Shown here: positions 8,744 through 17,572 of the stretch, piece by piece
How positions within the stretch are numbered: position 1 is the stretch's first letter
Layout of the letters: each line of letters starts with the position of its first letter
Source: CAYPIE01 sp964410665
GTDB lineage: Bacteria; Planctomycetota; Planctomycetia; Gemmatales; Gemmataceae
Length of the DNA stretch: 64,000 nucleotides
Assembly: GCA_964410665.1 (NCBI GenBank)
Contig: CAYPIE010000003.1
Coordinates: 130,074-194,073, forward strand
Direction of reading: 5' to 3'
Notes under the pieces: generated by a model
The model's input: only the letters and a program-made list of their open reading frames with translations
The model's database searches: none
What the model was told of the DNA's origin: nothing
Program-made: the position numbers and the translations under genes

Positions 8744-11606
8744 ACGTGACCGGGTGATCGACACCCTTAGACTGCTCACGCACCGCGATGTCGGGGATGA
8801 CCTGGTTACTGCCACCAGCAGGGGTTACTTGTTGGAAGGTGATCTTGATGAGGCGAGCGTTGAGCGTCTGATGCAGACACTGTTGGTCGATGCGGTCGTA
8901 GAGTCTGGCCATTGTTCCCCGCTGAGCTCGATTACCGCGGCCAACACGGTCACCGTGCTGCTCAAACCAGGCGTGATGGATCCGGTTGCCCAGAGTGTCA
9001 TCGACATCGCACGGGATCTTGGTGTTGTGCTGACCGGCGTTCGTACCTTTCGACGGTATTATGGTCGAGTTGGCCAGACTAGTGCAGAGACTGAACTGCT
9101 TCACCGCCGTATCTTGGCAAATGAAGCTATCGAGCAAATCGTTCTGGGATCGATCGAGGTCGATCATCTGAGCTTGGGTTCGCCTTATACTTTTCAACGC
9201 ATCGAAGTACAACTGGTTGATCTTGACGCGGCTGGGTTGGAGCAACTCAGCCGCGAGGGGCAACTTGCCCTGAATCTGGAGGAGATGCGCGCGATCCAGC
9301 AACACTTCCAAAGGCTCGGCCGCCAACCCACCGATGTGGAGCTGGAGACCCTGGCCCAGACCTGGTCGGAACATTGCTCCCACAAGACACTCAAGGGTCC
9401 GATCCGCTATACGGAAACGGTTGGCGATCTCGTTCAAACCAAACACTTTCGAAACCTACTAAAGGAAACCATCTTTGCCGCGACCCAGGAGATCAGACGT
9501 CGGCTCGGCGATGCCGATTGGTGTGTGAGTGTCTTTTCCGACAACGCCGGGGTCATCCGCTTTAATGACACTCACGACGTTTGTTTTAAGGTCGAGACGC
9601 ATAATCACCCTTCGGCCATCGAACCCTACGGAGGGGCCAACACCGGCCTGGGAGGTGTGATCCGCGATCCTCTTGGAACCGGCTTGGGCGCTAAACCCAT
9701 CTGTAACACCGATGTTTTCTGCTTTGCCCCGCCCGACTACCCGCTTGAGGAGTTACCCCAAGGCGTCCTTCACCCCCGCCGCGTCATGGAGGGGGTTGTG
9801 GCCGGCGTTCGCGATTACGGGAACCGCATGGGGATCCCAACGGTGAATGGGGCGATCCTGTTCGATGCACGCTATTTGGCCAATCCCTTGGTTTTCTGTG
9901 GCACCGTCGGGTTGATGCCGATCGGTACCACCGACCGAAATGCCCGTGCCGGCGACCTCATTGTGGCGGTCGGAGGACGTACCGGTCGGGATGGCATCCA
10001 CGGCGCTACCTTCTCCTCCCTGGAATTGACCAGCGAGTCTGAGTCCGTTTCGGGAGGCGCTGTCCAGATCGGCAACGCCATCACGGAAAAAAAACTTCTT
10101 GATGTCATCCTCGCCGCCCGAGACCGTGCCCTTTTTTCTGCGATTACCGACTGCGGAGCCGGTGGTTTCAGCTCCGCCATCGGCGAGATGGGCGCTGAGC
10201 TCGGCGCAACCGTCCATCTTGAGCGGGCGCCTTCCAAATATGCTGGCCTCAGCTACACCGAGATCTGGATCTCGGAATCCCAGGAACGCATGGTCCTTGC
10301 GGTTCCACCGGAGAACTGGCCCGCGCTGAACGCATTATGCCAGAGCGAGGATGTCGAGGCGGCGGCCCTGGGCGAGTTCTCAAATTCCGGTCGACTCCAG
10401 CTGTACTACGACAACCACTTGGTGGGCGATTTGGCCATGGACTTCCTCCATCAGGGCCGCCCCGAAGTGCTGCGTGAGGCGACTTGGGAGGCTCCCAGTT
10501 CTCCACCGCCTCCACAACCCTCCCTCGTCGCTGAGCTCTCCGCCCAAGGTGCACTCTTGGCAATCCTCCGTGACTACTCAGTGTCCTCGAAAGAATGGGT
10601 GATCCGCCAGTACGACCACGAAGTTCAAGCTGGCAGTGTTATCAAGCCCTTGGTCGGCGTCCACGAAGACGGTCCCAGCGATGCCGCAGTCGTCTTACCC
10701 GTTCTGGGAGAGTGGACCGGGTTGGCGGTCGGTTGTGGCCTCAACCCGGCCTATGCTGATCTCGATCCCTATGCGGCTGCCGCATGTGCCATCGACGAGG
10801 CGGTGCGCAACGTCGTTGCAGTTGGTGCGGACCCAAGTCGCATAGCCATCTTGGACAATTTCTGCTGGGGCAATGTTAAGCAGCCCGCGGTCCTGGGATC
10901 GCTCGTCCGGACTGCGGAGGCCTGTCGGGACATTGCCCTCGCGTATGGCACTCCATTTATCAGCGGCAAGGACAGTCTCAACAACGAATTCCGGACCCCG
11001 GAGCGGACGATTAGCATCCCACCCACTTTGCTGATCTCCGCCCTTGGTCGTGTGCCGGATGTCCGTCGGTGTGTGTCGATGGACCTCAAGTCACCGGGCA
11101 ATCGCATCTTGGTCGTCGGTGTCACTCGAGATGAGTTCGGGGGCTCCTTCCTGCAGCGTATTCAAGGCTTGCAATCGGGCATACCACCCCAGGTCGATCC
11201 GGTACAAGCGCCAATGATATTTGCGGCTTTACACCAGGCCATTGTTCGCGGCTTCGTCCGAGCTTGTCACGATCTGAGCGACGGTGGACTGTCCGTGGCC
11301 ATCGCTGAGATGGCCTTGGCCGGCGGGATCGGTGTCGAAATCAGCGAACTTCAGCAGATGCCCGTGGCTGGCAGCGTGGATGCGATCGGCCGCTTATTTA
11401 GTGAAAGCCCGACGCGCTTCCTCATCGAGGTCAGTCCGAGCGACCAAGAAGCAGTGTTGGAGTGTTTTGCCAATCTACCTATTGCCTCGATCGGTCGTAC
11501 CCTCGAGGAGCCGCAACTTCGCGTTGCCGATCACTCAGGCCAGTGGCTCATCCACGCCAACCTCAGCGAGCTGAAGGAGGCCTGGCAAAGACCGCTACGC
11601 TGGTGA
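8700..11606 (+). CDS. purL: Phosphoribosylformylglycinamidine synthase with fused PurS-like region (PurSL)
   Basis: PurL makes FGAM from FGAR and ATP in the fourth step of purine synthesis. The 968-residue chain has about 200 extra N-terminal residues containing two PurS-like segments: WEVEIRPRHQDPER near the start and VTVLLKPGVMDPVAQSV near residue 80. The synthetase core follows, with TWSEHCSHKTLKGPI, KVETHNHPSAIEPYGGANTG, GAGGFSSAIGEMG and, in the second half, ISGKDSLNNEF and ACHDLSDGGL. No glutaminase domain is present, so ammonia must come from a separate PurQ, not seen here. The ATG at 8700 was chosen because conserved sequence starts at once and AGCAGGTG precedes it; it overlaps tyrA. 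Confidence 0.94.
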   Translation: MLWEVEIRPRHQDPERDRVIDTLRLLTHRDVGDDLVTATSRGYLLEGDLDEASVERLMQTLLVDAVVESGHCSPLSSITAANTVTVLLKPGVMDPVAQSVIDIARDLGVVLTGVRTFRRYYGRVGQTSAETELLHRRILANEAIEQIVLGSIEVDHLSLGSPYTFQRIEVQLVDLDAAGLEQLSREGQLALNLEEMRAIQQHFQRLGRQPTDVELETLAQTWSEHCSHKTLKGPIRYTETVGDLVQTKHFRNLLKETIFAATQEIRRRLGDADWCVSVFSDNAGVIRFNDTHDVCFKVETHNHPSAIEPYGGANTGLGGVIRDPLGTGLGAKPICNTDVFCFAPPDYPLEELPQGVLHPRRVMEGVVAGVRDYGNRMGIPTVNGAILFDARYLANPLVFCGTVGLMPIGTTDRNARAGDLIVAVGGRTGRDGIHGATFSSLELTSESESVSGGAVQIGNAITEKKLLDVILAARDRALFSAITDCGAGGFSSAIGEMGAELGATVHLERAPSKYAGLSYTEIWISESQERMVLAVPPENWPALNALCQSEDVEAAALGEFSNSGRLQLYYDNHLVGDLAMDFLHQGRPEVLREATWEAPSSPPPPQPSLVAELSAQGALLAILRDYSVSSKEWVIRQYDHEVQAGSVIKPLVGVHEDGPSDAAVVLPVLGEWTGLAVGCGLNPAYADLDPYAAAACAIDEAVRNVVAVGADPSRIAILDNFCWGNVKQPAVLGSLVRTAEACRDIALAYGTPFISGKDSLNNEFRTPERTISIPPTLLISALGRVPDVRRCVSMDLKSPGNRILVVGVTRDEFGGSFLQRIQGLQSGIPPQVDPVQAPMIFAALHQAIVRGFVRACHDLSDGGLSVAIAEMALAGGIGVEISELQQMPVAGSVDAIGRLFSESPTRFLIEVSPSDQEAVLECFANLPIASIGRTLEEPQLRVADHSGQWLIHANLSELKEAWQRPLRW

Positions 11607-11678
11607 CTCAGGAATCGCCACCAGTCCTCGGGGACGCTTCGCTGGACGCGCTCGGAGTTTGGCTTCCGGTGACTTTGC

Positions 11679-12341
11679 TCAGTTCCCTCCGTCGGCATCA
11701 GGGCCTTGGAGCTTCCGCTTCAATTGGTCGAGGAGTAGCCGCCGGTCCTGTTGCTGACGTTCGGATTGTCGTTGCATCTCGTTCAATTGTTTTTGGACTT
11801 GTTCCAGTTGTTCCTTCATGCGACGCAATTCCACTAAAATCGGCCGGAACATCCCTTCGGCATGTTCGGGTGGGAACGGTGGAAATGGCCGAGCCCGCGG
11901 TGGGCGAAGATCGCCTTCGCGAGGACGATCCCCTCGTGGCCGATCTCCTTCACGCCGCGCCTCAGATTCGCGCTTAGGCGAATGGATCGATTCTCGCCGC
12001 GGATCGCGATCTCGACGGAACGTCGCCTCGGGTGAAGGCCGGACCCCTTCGCGGGGACGGTCCCCTTCAAGAGTACGCAGTTTCGCCATGATCTGCTTGT
12101 AGTTGGCCTCGGCCTGTTTCAACTTGGTGAGCGCTTGCCGCGCTTCGACACGCAGTTGATCGATCTTGACGCGTCGTAGCTCGGGTCGAAAACGTTCGGC
12201 TTCTCGGCTCTCCCTGGGACGGTCCCCTTCCCTTTCACGTGGCGGATTCCCCTCCTGAGCGTAACTTGCTGAGAACGGCTTGGACAGCGTCCCCAGTCCT
12301 GAACCCACAACGACCATTGCCCAGAGAACACTGCGTTGCAT
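11679..12341 (-). CDS. Secreted arginine/proline-rich coiled-coil protein
   Basis: From the ATG at 12341 the product is 220 residues with a signal peptide (MQRSVLWAMVVVGSGLG to about SYAQ). The mature part is very rich in Arg, Glu and Pro, with repeated short RDRPREG-like pieces, flanked by two helical stretches likely to form coiled coils (LRVEARQALTKLKQAEANYK near 95-120 and MKEQLEQVQKQLNEMQRQ near 175-205). The longer open frame to 12518 adds 59 residues before the signal peptide and is unlikely to be translated. No family is recognised; an envelope structural or scaffolding role is only a guess. Confidence 0.6.
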   Translation of the reverse strand: MQRSVLWAMVVVGSGLGTLSKPFSASYAQEGNPPREREGDRPRESREAERFRPELRRVKIDQLRVEARQALTKLKQAEANYKQIMAKLRTLEGDRPREGVRPSPEATFRRDRDPRRESIHSPKRESEARREGDRPRGDRPREGDLRPPRARPFPPFPPEHAEGMFRPILVELRRMKEQLEQVQKQLNEMQRQSERQQQDRRLLLDQLKRKLQGPDADGGN

Positions 12342-12888
12342 GACATGACCCCCGCGGCATAAGTTGTACACAGAGCGAACCCCGATCCTAGCCGAGAATT
12401 GATCCGAGAGATACCCCCGGAGCAACACCGCTAGATGGCCTCGTTGTCGCTTGGCATATGTCTTCCGAGCCAATCGATGGACATCCTTCTCCCTCGCAAA
12501 AGAGGACGTTAGCAACAATTCACTGCGAGAAAACGCAAACGTCGAGTCGTTGTCGCCAAATCTCTCGCCAGAAGGGAGCTTCCGATCTCCACGTGTCCAA
12601 TGGAACTAGTTATGAGGAAAGAACTTACGGCGATTTCAGGACCCTGCAAGAACCTTGCACACGACCCGTTAGAGTCCACAAAAGTACCCCGAACGCGTCT
12701 GAAAAGCGTCCGGAAATGTCCGGTTTTGTTCGCTTTCTGTCCCCATTTCGTTTCCACGACCCATGGGTCCCGCTTGAATCAACATGCTTCGGTACAGAAA
12801 GTCCCTACCTATCTATATGGCCAGAGCGGCGCTAAAGCGGGGATTTTTTTGGTATCGGCACTCATTTATAAGTTTGGTATTTTGATCG
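12342..12888. other. Intergenic stretch downstream of the pfa-ole cluster
   Basis: About 550 bases lie between the start of the secreted-protein gene (12341, minus) and the stop of oleD (12889, minus). Short open frames exist here but none has a convincing ribosome site or protein-like composition. The last 70 bases are AT-rich, which would suit transcript ending or a promoter for the downstream minus-strand gene, but I see no clear hairpin with a U-tract after oleD and no strong promoter boxes. Confidence 0.4.
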
Positions 12889-13884
12889 TTAATCTCTTTG
12901 ATCTCGATGTGCCTGGGCCAATTGCTCCAAACCTTCCTCCGTCGAGACCGTCGGCCGATAACCCAGATCGCGATGCGCGGCGGTCAGGTTAAACCAATGA
13001 GCTGTCGAGAGCTGACGGGCGACAAACCGCGTCATGGGTGGTTCGCCCGGCAATGGTAGGAACTTGTACATGAGTTCCAGTGTTGCCCCTGCGCGATACG
13101 CCACACTGGCCGGGACCATTTTCTTCACCGGCCCGACCTCCACCGCAGCCAACAGCCGATTAATAAACTCCCACAATGGTTGCGGCTCATCCTGAGCGAT
13201 GAAATACGCCTGACCAGCACAGGGACTGTTTGGCTGGAGATGATCGATGGCCAATAGGTGAGCGCTTGCAGCATTGTCGATAAACGTCGCATCGACCCGA
13301 TTCGGGCGGTCGCCGAGACGTCGTAACCGTCCCGCCTGCGCCCGCTCGACCAGCCTGGGTAACAAGTGCGGATCCCCAGGCCCCCAAATCAGATGCGGAC
13401 GCAGTGCAACCGTCGCCAGTTGGGTGCCATTGGCACGCAGAACCAGATGTTCGGCCTCTGCCTTGGTTTGCGGATACGCGGCCAGAAAGCGGCCGGGATA
13501 CGGTGCCGACTCGTCCACTCCCTCCTGATCCTCACCCGCGAAGGTGACACTTGGCGAACTGGTGTAGACCAGGCGTCCTACCCCCGTTTCGCGACACGCG
13601 CGCAGAATGTGCTCAGTACCCCGCACATTGGTCTGATAGTAGTCCCGAAAGCGGCCCCATACCCCTGCTTTGGCCGCAGCATGAACGATCACATCACATC
13701 CAGCGCTAGCCGTCTTGACTGCGGCGTAGTCGCCGAGGTCACCGACGTATTGCCGCACTCCCAATGCCTGCAAATGTGCGTAGGTCCTTCGGGACAAGGT
13801 TTGTACCTGGTCGCCGCGGGCACACAGCTGGCGAACGATGGCCGTCCCTAAAAAACCCCCACCGCCCGTTATCAACACCCGCAT
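12889..13884 (-). CDS. oleD: OleD: 2-alkyl-3-oxoalkanoate reductase
   Basis: OleD reduces the 2-alkyl-3-ketoacid made by OleA to the 2-alkyl-3-hydroxyacid with NADPH, the second step of head-to-head olefin synthesis. The 331-residue protein is an extended SDR: GGGGFLG (7-13) binds the cofactor, VYTSSPSV holds the catalytic Ser, and YPQTK gives Tyr 137 and Lys 141. HAAAKAGVWG and PHLIWGPGD are typical of the OleD/3-beta-HSD-like branch. The ATG follows the oleC stop by three bases, with GGGGTGAACC as ribosome site, so the two are translated together. It is the last gene of the seven-gene cluster. Confidence 0.93.
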   Translation of the reverse strand: MRVLITGGGGFLGTAIVRQLCARGDQVQTLSRRTYAHLQALGVRQYVGDLGDYAAVKTASAGCDVIVHAAAKAGVWGRFRDYYQTNVRGTEHILRACRETGVGRLVYTSSPSVTFAGEDQEGVDESAPYPGRFLAAYPQTKAEAEHLVLRANGTQLATVALRPHLIWGPGDPHLLPRLVERAQAGRLRRLGDRPNRVDATFIDNAASAHLLAIDHLQPNSPCAGQAYFIAQDEPQPLWEFINRLLAAVEVGPVKKMVPASVAYRAGATLELMYKFLPLPGEPPMTRFVARQLSTAHWFNLTAAHRDLGYRPTVSTEEGLEQLAQAHRDQRD

Positions 13885-13887
13885 GGT

Positions 13888-15570
13888 TCACCCCAATCGA
13901 CTCTTGGCCCAAACAGCCAACTTTTCTCGGAAAATCTTGGCGTTGTGCCGGATATCGACGGGAAAATTCGGATGAATGAGAAAATCCTTGATCCTCGCCG
14001 TGTGTGCGAACTGCTTGCCCCGTTCACGTAAGGCGATGATCAAGCTGGTGTCGTCGATCCTCTTGACTTGATCCAGTTCGCGTTCCACACAGACAACTGG
14101 CACGAGGTCCCCATTCCTCGGCACACCGACCAAGGCCGTGCGAAATACCGCTGGGTGAGTATTAAATATCGCTTCACATGGAATGGTAAAGAACGTGCCC
14201 GCCGCGGTTTCGACCCGATGTGACTTGCGGCCGCAAAACCATATACGCCCCTCGCGGTCGAGGTAGCCAAGATCGCCCATGCGATGCAAGGTCGAGCCAT
14301 CGCGTGGATCAAGGATCTTGGCCAGACGGGTTGCCTCCGGGCGATTATAATAAGCCTTGCTCACCATCGGGCCACGGACCACGATTTCGCCAATCTCTCC
14401 CACTGCTAGGACTTGATCCCGAGACCACTCGGGGATCGGCTGGTCATGGATGGCGATGATAAACACTTCGATTCCAGGGACCGGACAACCGACACAAATC
14501 CCCTTACCCTGGTCGGTCTGCTCCCGAGTTTCATGCAATATCGTATGACTACCGATCGTGCTCACAGGCAGCGCCTCGGTCGCGCCATAGGGGGTATGCA
14601 CTTCCGCCTCTGGGGACAGCATCGGGGAGAAAGCCTCGATGACGTTCGCAGCCACGGGAGCACCTGCCGAGATGACTCGGCGTAACGACGGCAGCCGCAA
14701 CTCCTGCTCAGCGGCGTATTTCCCGAGCAACCGGATGACCGCTGGCGAACCAAACAGATTGGTGATGCCAAAGTTCTCGATTGCCTCGACCAACTTTTTC
14801 GGGTCTGCCTTGGCCGGACGGCTGGCATCCATATCCGGGATCACTGCCGTCATGCCCAGGGCTGGACCGAACAAGGCGAACAACGGGAACGTGGGGAGGT
14901 CGATTTCTCCAGGTTGAATGCCATAAACACTGCTCAACAGCTGAACTTGTGTCGAGAACATGCCATGGGTGTAGATTGCCCCCTTGGCAATTCCAGTGCT
15001 GCCACTGGTAAACAGGATGGCCGCGGTGTCGTCACGGCCGGGTTGCAGCATGGGGAATGGGTCACCCGGCGCCCCAGTCAACAATCCCCGTAAGGACCGC
15101 TGGGCCAGCGGCCAGCCCGAGCCGACGCCGACCGTGATCCGCACTGACTGTTTGGCCCACCCGAGTGCTTGGCGTGCAAGATGGGCCCGGCGAACTCCAA
15201 TAAAGGCCTCGGGCTCGGCTTCCTGGAGGCAACGGCCAAGATGACTGACCCCCATGCCCGGGTCAACCATCACCAGCACCGCACCAACCTTGAACAAGGC
15301 AAACGTGAGCGTGAAAAAGTCCAGACTCGGCGTGACCATGAGCACGGTTCGCGTGCCAGGTTGAATGCCGATGCCGTGCAGACCGTGCGCAAGCTTATCA
15401 CTGTCCTGATGCAGTTGTCGGTAGGTTCGCTGGGTATATGCGACCCGACCTTGAGCATCCCGGCTGTGCGGATACAGCACCGCCGTCCGATATGGAATGC
15501 GCTCCGCCATCGCGTACAAATGCCGGGCGACGTTGAAGGTATCCGCCGGGTCAGGGGCCTGATTGCTCAC
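13888..15570 (-). CDS. oleC: OleC: ATP-dependent beta-lactone synthetase
   Basis: OleC belongs to the acyl-CoA-synthetase (ANL) superfamily but uses ATP to turn the 2-alkyl-3-hydroxyacid into a cis-beta-lactone. The 560-residue chain has the adenylate-forming loop ILFTSGSTGIAKG near residue 187, a central HTPYGATEALP motif, and the hinge region MGDLGYLDREGRIWFCGRKSHR near 425-447. The C-terminal region has VDIRHNAKIFREKLAVW with the late Lys. By sequence alone an ordinary fatty acyl-CoA ligase is possible; the OleA/B/D neighbours settle it. It starts with GTG inside the last 20 bases of oleB, indicating translational coupling. Confidence 0.92.
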   Translation of the reverse strand: MSNQAPDPADTFNVARHLYAMAERIPYRTAVLYPHSRDAQGRVAYTQRTYRQLHQDSDKLAHGLHGIGIQPGTRTVLMVTPSLDFFTLTFALFKVGAVLVMVDPGMGVSHLGRCLQEAEPEAFIGVRRAHLARQALGWAKQSVRITVGVGSGWPLAQRSLRGLLTGAPGDPFPMLQPGRDDTAAILFTSGSTGIAKGAIYTHGMFSTQVQLLSSVYGIQPGEIDLPTFPLFALFGPALGMTAVIPDMDASRPAKADPKKLVEAIENFGITNLFGSPAVIRLLGKYAAEQELRLPSLRRVISAGAPVAANVIEAFSPMLSPEAEVHTPYGATEALPVSTIGSHTILHETREQTDQGKGICVGCPVPGIEVFIIAIHDQPIPEWSRDQVLAVGEIGEIVVRGPMVSKAYYNRPEATRLAKILDPRDGSTLHRMGDLGYLDREGRIWFCGRKSHRVETAAGTFFTIPCEAIFNTHPAVFRTALVGVPRNGDLVPVVCVERELDQVKRIDDTSLIIALRERGKQFAHTARIKDFLIHPNFPVDIRHNAKIFREKLAVWAKSRLG

Positions 15571-16435
15571 GTGCTAGAAAGTCCCGGATACGTGGCAGGA
15601 TCGCTTGATAAGCGTCTTCGAGGACATAGTGGCCTGCCGCGGCAAAGCGGTGAATCTCGGCATCGGGCAGGTAGTGTTGCCACTCGCGAAGAAAGTGGTG
15701 GTCAAAGACAAAGTCCTTCATCCCCCAAAGAATCAAGCAGGGCTTCGACCGAAACCGTGCGAGACCCGCCGACACCTCCTTGACGATCGCATAGCCTGGA
15801 TCCGCAGGCTGCAGCGGGATGCTCCGGACGAACTGCAACACCGCCAACCGATCCGACGCCGAGGCATAAGGAGCGAGGTAGCCAGCGCGAACTTCGGGGG
15901 CCAGCGGCTGGGTGACCGCAATCCGCGCTGCACTTCGGCAAAACGCATTGCAACGGGTAATCAACCAGGCTCCGAGTCGGGTATTGCGGCCCAGCCACAG
16001 GAGCCAAGGTAACGGTTTGTTCGCAGGCAGCGGGAAACCGGCTGTGTTCATGAGAATCAGTCGATCCACCCGTTCGGGATAGCGAACCGCCCAGGCCAAG
16101 CCGATCATTCCCCCCCAATCATGAAGCACCAGCGTGACCCGACCAAGTTCAAGATGGTCCATCAACGCGGTAAAATCTGCGATGCGTGCTTCCAACGTGT
16201 ACTCATAACGGTCAAGTCCAGGCTTGTCGGAATAACCACAGCCGATATGGTCCGGGACCACGCAGCGGTATTCCGGTCGCAACTCCATGACCAGTCGTCG
16301 ATAGTAAAAAGACCAGGTCGGGTTGCCATGCAGCATGACCAGCGGCGAGCCACTGCCTTCGTCGAGGTAGTGCAATCGAATGCCCTGACGATCGAAATGC
16401 TGCCCCGAAAATGGATACAATCCCTTGCTTACCAT
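15551..16435 (-). CDS. oleB: OleB: beta-lactone decarboxylase (alpha/beta hydrolase)
   Basis: OleB converts the beta-lactone into a cis-olefin and CO2, the last step of the pathway. The 294-residue protein is a haloalkane-dehalogenase-like alpha/beta hydrolase: HGNPTWSFYYR oxyanion region, nucleophile elbow LHDWGG with Asp 106 in place of Ser, and catalytic His 269 in AAGHYVLED. An Asp nucleophile is what the OleB family uses. The start at 16435 gives a seven-base overlap with oleA; ATG at 16456 is seven codons longer and possible. It is a separate protein, not fused to OleC as in some actinobacteria. Confidence 0.93.
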   Translation of the reverse strand: MVSKGLYPFSGQHFDRQGIRLHYLDEGSGSPLVMLHGNPTWSFYYRRLVMELRPEYRCVVPDHIGCGYSDKPGLDRYEYTLEARIADFTALMDHLELGRVTLVLHDWGGMIGLAWAVRYPERVDRLILMNTAGFPLPANKPLPWLLWLGRNTRLGAWLITRCNAFCRSAARIAVTQPLAPEVRAGYLAPYASASDRLAVLQFVRSIPLQPADPGYAIVKEVSAGLARFRSKPCLILWGMKDFVFDHHFLREWQHYLPDAEIHRFAAAGHYVLEDAYQAILPRIRDFLAREQSGP

Positions 16436-17541
16436 TCGAGCCCCAGCATCATGCAATTCAGACCCGAGCCGATACCCAGGAAGCTCACCCGATCACCGGG
16501 CCGGAGAAACTCGCGTTCTTCAGCAAGGGCTGCCGTTAATGGGAGCGACACCGTACCGATGTTGCCGAGGTAGGGGTAGGTGGAGAAGTCTTTTTCCTCG
16601 GGGATCCCCAGACCTCCGAGAATTGCCCGACGATGCATGGTCCCGACTTGATGACAGATGACCTTATCCAGCTGTTCCATCGCACCGCCAAATTTGGTGG
16701 TGAAACACTTCCAAGTCCGTAGCCCAAGTTCCACACCATATTTGAGCACGGCTCCGGCGTCGGTGGCCATCATCGGCGTCACACAGTGTTTCATGCCCAG
16801 GTTCATGCCATAGCGAATCAAAGCCCCTGCATCGGTACTGATATATTTGTCGATCATCTCAGGAAGTGTTTCTAACCCCCAGCGACATAGGGCATGATAC
16901 TGCGAGTCGTTCTTATGCACACCTCCAAGCAACTTCCTACGTTTATGAACCGACAGCTCTTCGCCCACCACCAACACGGCGACCGCCCCCGAACCACCCG
17001 TCAAGGTAGCCACCGACTCCTTAAAAATCTGCATACTGGGATTGTGCAACATCCGCTCGATCATGACCTCGTTGATCTCGCGAGCGGTCTCACACGACAC
17101 CACCAGACCCGCCCTGGCTTGGCCCAGTTCAATGCGGTTGGCGATTTCTACAATCCCATTGAGCACCCCAAGACAAGCGTTGCTCAAATCGTATACCATG
17201 GCATCGGTATGGATTTGTAGATCCGCAGCGATCTTACAGGCCGTCGCAGGTTCAAACTGCTCGCGGCAAACCCCAGCGTAAATCAGGACATCAATCTGGT
17301 CGGGACGGATCGTGCTGCAGGCAAGTGCTCGCCGCCCTGCTTCGGTGGCTCCGCGCGACAGAGGATAGTCGGCCTCCCACCACCTCCGTTCACTAATTCC
17401 CGTCAGAGCTTCCAGCTGACCTACCGGCAAGTGAAGGTGCTTATAAACCGGTGCAATCCGGTCTTCAAGTTCCGCCGAGGTGACCACCACCGGCGCTAAC
17501 TCATAACCCAAAGCCTCGATATAGACCCGCTGGTATTGCAT
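16429..17541 (-). CDS. oleA: OleA: thiolase-fold head-to-head acyl condensing enzyme
   Basis: OleA performs a non-decarboxylative Claisen condensation of two acyl-thioesters to a 2-alkyl-3-ketoacid. The 370-residue protein has Glu 97 in EQFEPATA, Cys 123 in SNACLG, His 297 in CHQVG and Asn 327 in YLGNIG. In Xanthomonas OleA these are Glu117, Cys143, His285 and Asn315, and the Glu-Cys (26) and His-Asn (30) distances match exactly. The Cys-His distance is 32 longer here. Most of that comes from a tandem duplication: residues 235-258 and 259-282 are related copies (STDAGALIRYGMNLGMK and ATDAGAVLKYGVELGLR). It begins 31 bases after pfaC, so it probably takes chains made by the synthase. Confidence 0.93.
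   Translation of the reverse strand: MQYQRVYIEALGYELAPVVVTSAELEDRIAPVYKHLHLPVGQLEALTGISERRWWEADYPLSRGATEAGRRALACSTIRPDQIDVLIYAGVCREQFEPATACKIAADLQIHTDAMVYDLSNACLGVLNGIVEIANRIELGQARAGLVVSCETAREINEVMIERMLHNPSMQIFKESVATLTGGSGAVAVLVVGEELSVHKRRKLLGGVHKNDSQYHALCRWGLETLPEMIDKYISTDAGALIRYGMNLGMKHCVTPMMATDAGAVLKYGVELGLRTWKCFTTKFGGAMEQLDKVICHQVGTMHRRAILGGLGIPEEKDFSTYPYLGNIGTVSLPLTAALAEEREFLRPGDRVSFLGIGSGLNCMMLGLEW
16696..16839 (-). repeat. Two-copy 72-base in-frame repeat inside oleA
   Basis: Copy one covers 16768-16839 and copy two 16696-16767, each 24 codons. The encoded copies share the pattern [S/A]TDAGA[L/V][I/L][R/K]YG[M/V][N/E]LG[M/L][K/R]. The DNA has drifted more than the protein, so the duplication is old and kept under selection. 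Ordinary OleA has one such helix before the active-site His. Confidence 0.7.
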
Positions 17542-17572
17542 TCCAATCTAGTCCCTTCAAGTTTCCGATCCG

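Noticed and set aside
15551..16435. Haloalkane dehalogenase
   Set aside because: The Asp-nucleophile hydrolase sits between oleA and oleC with overlapping ends, which identifies OleB.
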